A program made the position numbers and the translations under genes. A DNA stretch of 64,000 nt from Lampris incognitus (lineage: Eukaryota; Chordata; Actinopteri; Lampriformes; Lampridae). The stretch covers positions 39,362,706 through 39,426,705 of the forward strand of contig NC_079223.1 in assembly GCF_029633865.1 (NCBI RefSeq), written 5' to 3'. This document shows positions 1-10,577 of the stretch, piece by piece; the first letter of the stretch is position 1; each line of letters begins with the position of its first letter. The notes beneath the pieces were generated by a model. The model was not told where the DNA came from. It did no database searches and was given only the letters and a program-made list of their open reading frames with translations.

Positions 1-111
1 GCGTCCTCTTTCTTCTCGGTGGAAGTTGCACTTCTGCTTCTGAGGTGAAAGTTTCTACGCGGGACAACAAACGGATGGTCTTCACAAGAACGAACAAACC
101 GAGCCACTCAC

Positions 112-204
112 CCTGGAAATAGTCAAAGGTTGCTCAAAGTCTTTTCCCCCGACGAGTCGGAACCCCCACGGTCCGGGACCCTGCAAGACTACGCGGAGAG
201 GCAT
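112..204 (-). CDS. pdlim1: pdlim1 first coding exon (PDZ and LIM domain 1, partial)
   Basis: Thirty-one codons from an ATG at 204-202 to a donor (AGG|GTGAGT) after base 112. The peptide starts [20 protein letters not shown] and continues [11 protein letters not shown]. It holds the PDZ carboxylate-binding loop (PWGF) and the 'GGKDFEQPL' stretch typical of PDLIM1/CLP36. PDLIM1 is an actin-associated adaptor whose PDZ binds alpha-actinin on stress fibres and Z-lines; its C-terminal LIM domain must lie left of the window. The exon ends in phase 0 after 'ISR', as I recall for mammalian PDLIM1. The first residues differ from the mammalian MTTQQID start, so the ATG is chosen because it is in frame, upstream sequence is CpG-rich and no further upstream ATG fits. 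A neighbour in the same direction as sorbs1 matches the mammalian PDLIM1-SORBS1 order. Confidence 0.93.
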
Positions 205-560
205 CTTGGCGTTGCGGCGGAGAGGGAAGGACGCGCGTGCGGCGGTTGCTGAGGTACTCGCTCAGTGTCCCAGGTCACTTCCTCCAGGACGTGACATGTG
301 CGCCTGATCGATTGTCGAAAAAAATCCGCCCGAGGAAGCTTTGCGGTGGCGAAACAGCGAGGCTGGGCGGACCCTGAGCTATTGAAACTTGCACACTGAT
401 AAGAATGAGACAGAGAGAGAGAGGGAGAGCGCGAGAGAGAGAGAGAGAGGGAGAGCGCGAGAGAGAGACAACTACAGAGAGCGAGAGCGAGAGAGTGTGT
501 TTGTTTTAGGGATGTGGGCCTGCCGTCGCATGACGTCACGCAGAATACGTGCGAGTTTAC
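205..560 (-). promoter_or_regulatory. pdlim1: pdlim1 5' UTR and CpG-rich promoter region
   Basis: Directly upstream of the pdlim1 start the sequence is rich in CpG (for example around 206-245 and 345-375), in contrast to the AT-rich DNA beyond 700. The leader just before the ATG is CpG-rich and has no upstream ATG in the first 90 bases on the minus strand. No TATA box is evident. The transcription start cannot be fixed by eye. Confidence 0.6.
403..497. repeat. (GA)n purine-rich microsatellite in the pdlim1 promoter
   Basis: Imperfect GA dinucleotide run with occasional GC interruptions, about 95 bp, lying 200-290 bp upstream of the pdlim1 ATG. Such a tract could bind GAGA-type factors or vary in length; no function can be shown here. 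Confidence 0.9.
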
Positions 561-948
561 CATTTAAGGTAGAGCCAAATCCCAGGATGTGGAATGTGCC
601 GCTCCCAAAAACTGAATTCCTGCCAACAGATCTCTGGTTAAAAGTCCTGGAAAAAAAACCTCCTCTAGACAGGCTGACTGAACCCTGAAGCTGAAAGACT
701 GAAACACGGCTTTTTTTTCTGGTTTCAGTCTTGTACACTCACAGGAGGACCTTAAAGTTGCAACGTTACAGGATTTGCGACCAAACATTTTTTCCTCCCG
801 ATACCCCACATAGCTATTGTTTTTCATTCAAAACTAATCTAATCATTTCCAGACAGCGAATTCTTCTGTCGCTGGTCGTTGTAATGCTCACCATCGGTCA
901 GGACTCTCCTGTGGGGACAATAGTCTGGTGACAAAAAAAGTAGTTTAT
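561..948. other. Intergenic sequence, no recognised feature
   Basis: Between the pdlim1 promoter and the AT-rich repeat. Only short chance reading frames; no splice signals consistent with either gene. Confidence 0.5.
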
Positions 949-1165
949 CCAAGTGGGCTATTAGTATACTTATTTTAAACTAAAAAAAAATCAGTGAGTA
1001 TGCTTTCAGTGTACTTTTTTAGTACTTATCAGAGATATACTAAACAAAATTATACTTAACTATACTTTGCGTATACTGACGATTATACAACTAGTACATT
1101 GATATACTTGGGAAATATACTTGACTTTACTTAATAAAATTAACTTCAAGTATACTTTTTTTTTT
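949..1165. repeat. AT-rich repeat built of GTATACTT motifs
   Basis: The motif AGTATACTT and its variants or reverse complement recurs about every 15-30 bases across this stretch, ending in a poly-T. Repeats of this type are common in fish genomes; the family could not be named. The palindromic GTATAC core means both strands look alike. Confidence 0.6.
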
Positions 1166-2423
1166 GGTAAGGTCTGATACAGTCTTGTTATAATTTGTGG
1201 CTAAACAAGCAGATAGGGCAGACCAAGCTTGTAGAAGACCTTCACCATCAGGTAATACCGCATACTGGGCCTGTCCCATTATCCACACTGGGCTGGGTCA
1301 CTTTGGGCCCTTGTGCACGTTCATGCGTTTAGTGCATTGCGCTTGATGTGCACGTTACCTGCTCTTAAATTAAGTGTATGACCCATAATGCACCGTATTG
1401 GTGAGGTTATGACAAGTGCCCAAAGCGTGGATCAAGTGTGGCTAATGGGACCGGCCCACCGTGTTGTTGTATTTTTGTGATACTGTGTGGGGAAAGTGCT
1501 GACACAACATGGCTTGCTGCTCTGTTGCGTTGTGAATGGAGCTGGGATTTGGAGGTTTCAAAACATCAACGTACACGTAATTACCATCATCACCAAGCAA
1601 GTTGTTTTCACAATGTAATTAGTCTGAAGCAAGCCGGCTCACTGAAAGTGCAGCTGGACGTCAACCTGAGACAGATGCTGCATTCCTTTACAATCTGCGG
1701 AGCAGTTATTGCCTTCTGAATGCTTCTCAACATAACATGGAATTTGTCAAGTATGTAAAGTATGTAAAGTGGAGAAGTGAAAGCACAATACCAATTCTTG
1801 AGTCACCAGCGCTTTATTCCCACAAGTTCAGAAGAAACAGTGGTAAAAGCAGGCTGTTACTCAGTAACTTTTGAATGAATTTAATTCCCTGGAATGGGTC
1901 ATTGGTGAGGCCAGTACTTAGCCACCATTCATAGCCATTAAGTGGCGCCCTCTTGTTGGCCTTTTACCCAGAAATGTTCCCTTGATACCTCGCTGGACAG
2001 TCTGAATTTGAGACAGCAGTCAACAGACCACAGCTGGCAGTATTTTTTTTCTTTATACTTTGAGTTATTCTTATTTACCTGAGTTTAAAATCAGGTTTCA
2101 TACCGTAAATTTAAAATTACTTGAAGTTATCACCCAGCTGAGATGGCCAGCTCTACCTTTGGCACATATTTTCACTGACCTATTCTACATATTTAGTTAT
2201 TCAATGGATCAGTTTGCTTTTGGACAATTTAAGGGAAATTCAGCATGTTTTCTGAAAGCCCTCATCACTAGACCCTTAAACATCTTCAATATTGCCCAAA
2301 TGAATGTTCATCATTTTTTTGAGCGGTTTTACAACAAAAGCCCTTAAAGTGTTTTTCTAAGTTAATTACGATCCAAGATTTTTTTCACATCTTAATAATC
2401 TGTCCATGGAGTCTTTGCTAGTG
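1166..2423. other. Intergenic sequence, nothing supported
   Basis: Mixed unique-looking sequence with no ORF of convincing composition, no repeat termini that I can pair, and no splice-bounded exon. Confidence 0.4.
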
Positions 2424-2805
2424 TTACGATGTCTCCCAGTCAGTCATTTTACTATGCCTCCTAATTTAGTCTCCCAATTTAGTTCAGTCAGCTATTTTCA
2501 GCTGTCATTGTCTTCCATAGTTTGAGTCAGTTAGCCTATTATCTCTATGACAATGGTCTGTTGTCTTCCCTGTTTTATTTTGAAGTTCACCTGTCTTGTC
2601 GTTCCTGCCCCTGGAATTGTCGTCAGTCAAGCCCATGTATCCCACTCCTGTTCCCCATTCTCTCATTAGCTCCCTAACTCATATACTCCCCTGGTTCCCC
2701 TGCCAGATTGTCTTGCGTCTTCAGCCAAGCGATCCATTAACTCTCGTTCAATCAGTCTACCCGTGTTTGAAGTCTCTTTCATGTTTCCTGCACCCGTCGG
2801 CCGTC
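2424..2805 (+). mobile_element. 5' LTR-like copy of a collapsed Gypsy-type retrotransposon
   Basis: Starts TGTTACGATGTCTCCCAGTC and aligns over about 380 bp, with scattered substitutions and small gaps, to the copy starting at 3749 (shared stretches include 'CCCATGTATCCCAC' and 'CCCCTGGTTCCCCTGCCAG'). Similarity ends near a CGTCGG shared with the right copy, after which the sequence passes into the internal repeat-rich part, as if recombination removed the LTR end together with gag-pol. Confidence 0.65.
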
Positions 2806-3748
2806 CTTGCTGACATACTAGCCAGATCCCGAGCCGTCAGTAGGGCCTGGTCCCAAGTTGTTGGTTGTCCTTGCTGATGCACAGTCTGATCCTGAGCTGT
2901 CGGCCGCACCTGCTGACGCCCTGCCAGATCTTGGTTGGCTTCATTGATGCCCTGCCCGATCTCCAGCAGTAGGTCGTCTTTGCTGACGACCAGCCAGACC
3001 CTCAGCAGCCGGCCGCACCTGCTGACACCCTTCCAGAATCCGCAGCATCTCCAATGGCCCAGCTTCCTCTGTCTCCAGTGGCCCAGTTGCCTGTGTCTCC
3101 TGCAGTCCAGCTCCCTGTGTCTCCAGTGGCCCAGTTCCTTGTGTCTCCTGCAGTCCAGCTCCCTATGTCTCCAGAGGCCCAGTTGCCTGTGTCTCCTGTG
3201 GCTCCACCCCCAGAGTCTGCAGCATCTCCAGTGGCCTGTGTCTCCTGCGGCTCCACCTCCAGTGTCTGCAGCATCCCGAGTGGCTCAACTTCCTGTGTCT
3301 CCTGTGGCTTCCCCTCCAGTCTGCAGCACCCCCAGTGGCCCTGCTTCCTGTCTCCTGTGGCTCCACCTCCAGGATCTTCAGCGGCCCCTCTTTCTATGGC
3401 TCCAACCCCCAGCTTCCTGTTTGCTCAGTCCCAGGGCCTCTGACCAGATTCCCATGTGCTCTGGCTGGCCACCTAGGCGCCGCCTCCCTGGTTTCCCATC
3501 ATCTGGTCAACTTCCGAGCGGTCCTGCCAACGTCATCCTCTAGAACAGCCCTGCACGTCTAGTCATACTCCTGCCCGTCCACCAGAGCTGCTCCGCCCCT
3601 CAGTCATGCATCCGGTTGCCCTCCAGACTGGTTGCATGAATCAATCCAACTCTCAGGCCATCCGTCTGAGATCCCCAGCCTCATTCATCATCTCCCAGGC
3701 CACTTGCCCTGCTTGGCTTGTTGGAACGTCTGGAATCCATTCCTTGGG
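2806..3748 (+). mobile_element. Internal remnant of the LTR element with a Pro-Val-Ser repeat
   Basis: Only about 0.94 kb remains between the two LTR copies. From about 3050 to 3420 it is a degenerate tandem array whose units translate as 'QLPVSPV' and 'APPPES'-like peptides. Just before the right copy is a purine-rich 'TTGGGGGGTCC', the expected place for the polypurine tract that primes plus-strand synthesis. No reverse transcriptase, integrase or protease motif survives, so the element cannot be autonomous. Confidence 0.6.
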
Positions 3749-4655
3749 GGGTCCTGTTACGATGTCTCCCAGTCAGTCATTTTACTGTCTCCTAGTTTAA
3801 TTCAGTTATTTTCAGCATTCAGTCTTCCATGGTTTGTCAGTCAGCCTATTATCTCTATCATTGTCTGGCTTTCCTGTTTTATTTTGAAGTTCACCAGTCT
3901 TGTTGCCTCAGTTCTGGCTCCTGTTTTTTCCTCAGTCAACCCCATGTATCCCACACCTGTTCCCCATTCTCTCATTAGCTCCCCAGCTCATATGCTCCCC
4001 TGGTTCCCCTGCCAGCTTGCCTGGTGTCTTCAGCCAAGCTATCCAGTGTTTCCCTTTCTAGAAAATAAAGCCACTTTACTTTATTTTGTCATTGTATTCT
4101 TAAACGAATTTGTTCTCTGCATTTAACCCATCCTATTGTATAGGACCAGTGGGCAGCTGCAGCACTTGGGGACCAACACCTGTTCTTCTCTCCATTGGCT
4201 TGCTCACGGGCACAGGCAGGAGTATTAACCCTAACACGCATGTCTTTTTGATGGTGGGAGGAAACCGGAGCACCCGGAGGAAACCCACGCAGACACGGGG
4301 AGAACATGCAAACACCACACAGAGAGGACCTGGGACGGCCTGGGGTTCAAACCCAGGACCTTCTTGCTGGGGCATCAGTGCTAACCACTGGGCCACCATG
4401 CTGCCCTACCGCTGTTCTACCATCTACCCTTGTTTGAAGTTTCCTGGACCTTGTTTCTCTTGCCTGCCCCTCGTCGGATCTGTTCAGACTGAAAACCCCA
4501 GTAAGTAGAACTTGAGCTTTGAGCTTGTTTATCTGGTCGCCCATCGGACGGATTTCCTGTGTACTGACCTCTGCCTGGCCTTGACCATTAAACTGCATGT
4601 TACCGTAACCTCCCTGTGTGTGTCGTGTGTGTTGGTTCTTACCCGTTTCCCTTGG
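3749..4655 (+). mobile_element. 3' LTR copy, interrupted by a SINE
   Basis: Begins with the same TGTTACGATGTCTCCCAGTC and matches the left copy up to about 4045. The match resumes after 4402 ('CTACCCTTGTTTGAAG' near 4422-4437). The intervening block is a minus-strand SINE. The right end is not sharply defined; the CTGCATGTTACCGTAACC region near 4590 is probably still LTR. Confidence 0.6.
4070..4402 (-). mobile_element. tRNA-derived SINE, family B (my label), copy 1
   Basis: Read on the minus strand it starts GGGCAGCATGGTGGCC, has a tRNA-like A box (GTGGTTAGCACTG) and B box (GGGTTTGAACCCC), then the fish-SINE body with 'GTTTGCATGTTCTCCCCGTG' and ends in an A/T-rich tail with AATAAAG. The same unit occurs at 8395-8753 and 61804-62146. 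It lies inside the 3' LTR, so it is the younger insertion. Confidence 0.85.
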
Positions 4656-6074
4656 AAACGTAAAGCTAGAAATCAAGACAGTGCATACATAGTATTTTAT
4701 ATGGTTTATTGAATATTGCATAATACCGAAATCACAGCAGTGTATAGTATCATCTTTATTTTAATATTGTCATTGTAACAGCACTGCAAATTTAAGCAAA
4801 CTAACAAAACCTGTTGCAGGTTGTTTTTCGCCAAACTAAGGCATCCATTCTTATCATAATTAATCATTAATTTGAAGCATCATGTTGCACTTTAGGTACT
4901 TGCACAGTAACTGACAAGTTTTTTTTTAGTTAATATTCTCCCGTCACATAGAATAGGACAATGGGAAAACAATGAGAATATTAATTATGTAATGGATACA
5001 TTTCAGTGACGATCAAAACAGGGGAACGGTTAATGAAAATGAGGCACAATTCTGCATCCAACATAAGGCATTATAGTTCTCACAAATGGCAGCGTAATGT
5101 TCCTATGCATCAAACACCTGTGCTCAACAACGCTTCATCCTGTGCTTCGCCAAACTCTTTCATATAAACTGGTACAACTGACAGAATGCTTACTTTGACT
5201 TCCCATCACTTGCAACCTATTTTTATTTTACATATTTACAATCCTTATTGTGTCATGCTGCTTGATAGCTCGCATGTTCATACAAGAGGAAAGATCTGAT
5301 CTTTTTTTTTTTTTACATATTCTGTGTACATTGCCCCCACATTCATATATTCGTACATTCATACATCCCACGATGTTTTATGGAGCACATTCTATCAATA
5401 TTCCACCGTGTAGTGACTTAAACTCGGGTTATTATCTAAACACAATAAGTGATTGTTTCTGTTTTTTTTTTGTCGATGGCAATCAATCATCCAGTCTATT
5501 TGAAATGGGCCACATCTATCTGCACATCCCTGTTTGTTAGGAAAAAGACGGTACGGCGAGCAAGCGTTAGAATTGGGAATGGCTTACAACTTATTCTAGA
5601 GTCCCAGCTGATCAACGCTTTCATGAGCGACTCGATCGGCACATCAGCCCTCAGGAGCAGGTTTAAAATCACGCTCCTCGGGTTCAATGAAACACCTCAT
5701 CACGTCGGAGGTATCACAGGGAGACACGTGTGAAGCAGTGAATTGTATTTTTTTTTAATAATATTGAACAAACGTTCTCTCGTTGAGTCACGGCAAAACT
5801 GGTAGTACTGATCTCCATAGACTGAAATATCCACTCGGTTTCCATAGCAAATGAGATCGAGGATAAAAACCCTGTGCTAGTGAAGTGAAATATGTGAACA
5901 CAACCCCATCAAGTGGTCGCCACATACAGCTTCAACTCAACCAGCCCAACGTTCGTCATCACTGCAAAACTGCAGCCAGCACATTCAGAGAAACACACGA
6001 TGACTATACCCGCCGTGTGTCGGACACATTAACTGAAGGCATACAGGTAATCTGTCTGTATAACGTATTTTAAA

Positions 6075-6150
6075 CATCCATCCATTCATCCATTATCCAA
6101 GCCGCTTATCCCAACTGGGGTCGCGGCATGCTGGAGCCTACACTGGATCA
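6075..6150 (-). repeat. SINE/LINE 3'-tail fragment (GGATGGATGG type)
   Basis: Contains, in reverse complement, the 'GGGATAAGCGGCTTGGATAATGGATGAATGG' theme also found at 40994 and 53310-53400. It is a short 3' end without its tRNA-like head. Confidence 0.6.
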
Positions 6151-6440
6151 ATAACGTATAGACTGGGACTATGACGTATCCGGACTCTTGAGACATCTCT
6201 ACTATTTGTAGATTTTCTGTTGATAATCGATGATTTGTCTTGCTAATTTACCACACCGCTAACCATCAACACAAAATCCCAGTAGAATCAGCTCATTTTT
6301 CTCTTAAAGTATACTTAACGGACACCCCGGTCCCTTTCAGTATTGTGTCTTACGTGGCGAACCCCCATACATTTTGTAGTCCAAGCGCCAAAATGTGTCC
6401 ACATACACTGTTTGAAAGGACTAATGAGTCCGTTGCACTG

Positions 6441-6468
6441 GATGATGATGATGATGATGATGATGAGG
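6441..6468. repeat. (GAT)n microsatellite
   Basis: Nine GAT/GAG units in a row. Confidence 0.9.
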
Positions 6469-7286
6469 AGTGATAAAAACACAAAGGGAAAGAAAGCTTC
6501 ACAACAATGGGCACCATCTTTCGCTCTACTGCTTCAGAGGATCTACTGACATGTGGCGTCTGTGGGTGCTTGAGACGGGGGATCTATGTGTGCTCTCAGG
6601 AAGACGGGTCCGACGCTTTAATCACCAGAATTACAAGCCGTCCCCCTCGAGAGAGAGCCGCTCTGTTTCACGGACCGGAGAATTGGCTTTCTGATGACTC
6701 TTGCACTTCTTAAAGATAAAAAATATTGAGGCATTGGTTGTATCGTTTCATGCTTTAAATCCGTTTGTTGATCTGTGATTTTCTTTCACATGCTGTACTG
6801 ATGCTTGACCTAAATACCCTATAGGGTCATTCCAATAACTGTAAGAAAAGGTTTTATGGATTACATATGAAAATATGTGGCTGTATTTGGAGAGCCTCTG
6901 AACAAGCTTCAGTGTTGGCTGGAATATAAAGTGTGGACAGCAAGGACATATATTTAAAAACTTAGCATGCCCTTAAAAATCTGGATGGCTGCATTATAAG
7001 ATAGCCCGCTGGCTCTCCTTTACTGGATCGAATTCATTTTTTTTGTGTCATAATTGATCAAGCTGCGGTAATATCAGAAAAAAAAAATCCTTCAAAGATG
7101 ACAAAACAGGAAGTTAAGTGCTACCGTGCCTGTCCTGTGGTTATGCTACAGCCAGGCTAGCTTATTCATCTGTTGAACTACCAACTGCCTTACAGGCATC
7201 ACCTATGGTCAAATAATTTAAATGAAAAAGTATGACATATAAGATGACACGTCAAAAGAGATGCTTCACCTCAGTGAATCCGCCAT

Positions 7287-7309
7287 GCATACACACACAC
7301 ACACACACG
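7287..7309. repeat. (CA)n microsatellite
   Basis: Short CA dinucleotide run. Confidence 0.85.
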
Positions 7310-7933
7310 CCCTTACACGTGTGTAAAGGGCAAGACTGTAACTTTTCTTATTCTTATTTAAGAAAAATAAAAGTTGACATTATAATCAAACATTTCAACT
7401 ATTCTGTCATGTGCACGTAAATACACCAGTGACAGAAAACGAAGGCAATACTGAACTGGCATTGGAAGCTTCCGGACTACAGTGAGTGTGTGTGTACTGT
7501 GGGTTTTTTTTTCTCAAAAGAAGGCGATAACTATTTAGTAACTGTAAATGTAGAAAATCTTATAACATTCGCTTCATACTTGATTTCACACGACAGAACA
7601 AAACGTCACGGAGGCTGTTGGGTTCACTGAAGAAGAAGTCTTCTTCATGGGGTTTTACATATATCGTTCCTGTCCTTGAATGTGTCAGAAAAAAAAGAGC
7701 CGATAATGAAACAACAGCACCTCTAGTGCTGAACAAGCCGCTTCAATCTCACATCAAAAAATAATTAATTTTTTACTCCAAATCTAGATAGCGTGTTCCA
7801 CGCTTCACTCTATACACTGCTTTGCTGCTGGCCTCCGGAGTGAGGTGCTATGTAAACACTTGTTCGTTGTAAATTACACTGACAAAACGAGGTTACTATG
7901 TACAATAATGGCGACTGACAGTTTGAGGGGAAC

Positions 7934-7939
7934 TTTATT
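7934..7939 (-). terminator. sorbs1: Candidate proximal polyadenylation signal of sorbs1
   Basis: Reads AATAAA on the minus strand, about 260 bp after the stop codon. It is the first canonical hexamer I see in the UTR. Use in vivo cannot be judged from sequence. Confidence 0.4.
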
Positions 7940-8201
7940 TTGAAATCCCCACACTGGGAAATTTGGATGGGTTCTGCCGAGCAGTGTTTAAAGTGTGGTC
8001 AAGGTATTTATATAGCGTACTGAGGTCTAGCTAGGCTGGGGGGGTCGACAGCTGTCTTGTCTTCACCTCGTGCAACCGAACACACCTCCACACTGATGTG
8101 TTCACCCGGCCAAGTGACTCGTCTAACCAACAGTTATGCACAATAGCAATTACTTCTGAGACCGCACAGGCAACCAAGTATTACAACCAGATTAGGAAGC
8201 T

Positions 8202-8269
8202 TTACAGTTTCACCTCCTTCACATAATTCCCTGGGAAAGTCCCGAACTGTTTTGTCCTCTTTGAGGTAC
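8202..8269 (-). CDS. sorbs1: sorbs1 last coding exon: end of SH3-3 and stop
   Basis: Acceptor 'TTGGCCCACAG' precedes base 8269. The first two bases complete the Gly codon split with the previous exon. It encodes [21 protein letters not shown] and TAA at 8204-8202. 'GTFPGNYV' is the final beta strand and 3-10 helix of the third SH3. The tail after NYVK (EVKL) differs from the mammalian PLYL as I remember it. Confidence 0.95.
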
Positions 8270-10488
8270 CTGTGGGCCAACAAGAAACAGAAACATGTCA
8301 GGTTGTGGATGAGGAACAATTACATAAAAGCATGCTTTGTGATTAGGAAAAGGTATAATAATTGCTAATCACGAAAGGCTGATTTTTTTTGGATTTTTTT
8401 TATTTTGAGATACTTTATTGACCTCTGTGGGGCAATTCTTCCTCTGCATTTAACCCATCCTAGATGTGTATCTAGGAGCAGGGGGCAGCCGCCGTGCAGC
8501 ACCCAGGGACCACCTCCAGTTGGTCTTGCCATGCCTTGCTCAGGGGCACAGACAGGAGTACTAACCCTAACATGCATGTCTTTTTGATGGTGGGGGAAAC
8601 CAGAGCACCCGGAGAAAACCCACCGCAGACACGGGGAGGACATGCGAACTCCACACAGAGGACGACCCCCAAGGTTGGACAACCCCGGGGTTTGAACCCA
8701 GGACCTTCTTGCTGTGAGGCGACAGTGCTAACCTCTACGCCACCGTGCCGCCCAATCACATTAATTATTCATATTCATAATTATTCACACATAATCACAC
8801 TGAGACACACATTGCAATGCACTTTTGTTTTTGTTCAAAAATGAAAACTACTGAGCAATGTTCACCACTTTATATGAACTGTAATTCTAAATATGCTCAT
8901 TGTACTCATGTAAGCCTGTCCTGTCATTCCGAAAAGAAAGAAAAACAACAACCCATAAATAGATTTATGTGACACAGTGACTACATGTTTAAAGAATCTA
9001 CTTTTGAGGCACACAGCACATACCAACAAACCAGCCGTCATCACATTTCTCCATGACGCTGACGAGATCGCCCTCCTTCAGCTCCAGCTCATCCTCATTC
9101 TGTGGCACATAACTGTACAAAGCCTGGAAACTGAAGCAGGAAAAGAGCAATGCTCAGGAAAACCATCACAGAGGGGACACCGCACCAGTGACCTCACAAA
9201 GCTGGAACCCTTTGAAGACATGTAATGTTTATTCTTATGGAATAAGATGAATGGCTGCGAGGAAAACCGGTTACAACGTTGCTATTTTTAAACTCATGAT
9301 GTCCTTGCACTTCTTAAAAAAAAATACAGTACCATAGAATACCTGTTGCTTTACATAATGCACAGAACTATGTTGACTAGTTGGATATCAAAGCTGTACA
9401 AGTCTCAGTGTGATTTACATTACTGTAGCAGAGCTTACAAAACCTAACTGACACCTCCACCAATATGGAGCACAGGGATGACCTAATATGAGGTGAGGTG
9501 TAGCGTCTGGATACTCAAGTGCTTTCCATTACATGAGCAGACGGCTTCCCGGTCGGACAGTCATTGTGATATCATTGGCACCTCTTCTTAAATGTAAAAA
9601 TACTTTACTTTGAAGGGAAACCATTACAATTTTTATTTTTTGGGGGTTTTTCTGCCTTTTTCTCCTAAATTGTACCCATCCAATTACCCCACTCTTTTGA
9701 GCTGTCCCGGTCGCTGCACCACCCCCTCTGCTGGTCCAGGGAGGGCTGCAGACTACAACATGCCTCCTCCAATACATGTGGAGTCGCCAGCCGCTTCTTT
9801 TCAGCTGACAGTGAGGAGTTTCGCCAGGGGGACGTAGCGCGTGGGAGGACCACGCTATTCCCCCCAGTTCCCCCTCCCCCCTCGAACAGGCACCCCCGAC
9901 TGAACAGAGGAGGTGCTAGTGCAGCGACCACGACACATACTCACATTTGGCTTCCCACCCGCAGACACAGCCAATTGTGTCTGTAGGGACGCCCAACCAA
10001 GCCGGAGGTAACACAGGGATTCGAACTGGCGGTCCCCGTGTTGGTAGGCAACGGAATAGACCACTACGCTACCATCTATGCCGCTATGCTACCATCATAG
10101 ACGCTCCGCTCTCACCATCACAATTTTCAACATTATCTATCTATACATGTTGTAGGGAAAGAGTCCATTTGCAGCCATAATACTGAACAGTCTACTGTGT
10201 CTCTGAAACGTCAACCAACTTCCAAAATTGTTCATGAAAGTGTCTATCAGTGACATCACTGGTGATCAGTCGGTGAATCGTTGTCTTCATATGGCATTCG
10301 GCAGCATTTGCAACAACACTTGTAATTAGAGGTGTTATTTACATTTTCTTATACAATCTAGCCTGTTTCAATGTAGCAGCAAACCAGGAAGTAAGGGTTG
10401 TAGTTTTCACACTCACAGCTTGTCCACCAATGAATTCAATGGTGAACACTAATGGAGCACTATCCCGTCAACATACATACATACATAC

Positions 10489-10577
<89 letters not shown>

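Larger units (their letters stand above)
4656..8201 (-). other. sorbs1: Probable sorbs1 3' UTR and downstream flank
   Basis: About 3.5 kb of AT-rich, mostly unique sequence follows the sorbs1 stop codon on the minus strand. A poly(A) signal occurs 263 bp after the stop (7934-7939). Further AATAAA candidates occur at 5222-5227 and 4706-4711, so a long UTR is possible. No other gene is supported here. The only repeats seen are a LINE/SINE tail scrap near 6075 and short microsatellites. Confidence 0.45.

Noticed and set aside
189-563. 124-residue minus-strand ORF across the pdlim1 promoter
   Set aside because: Overlaps the pdlim1 start in another frame and is largely the translated GA repeat.
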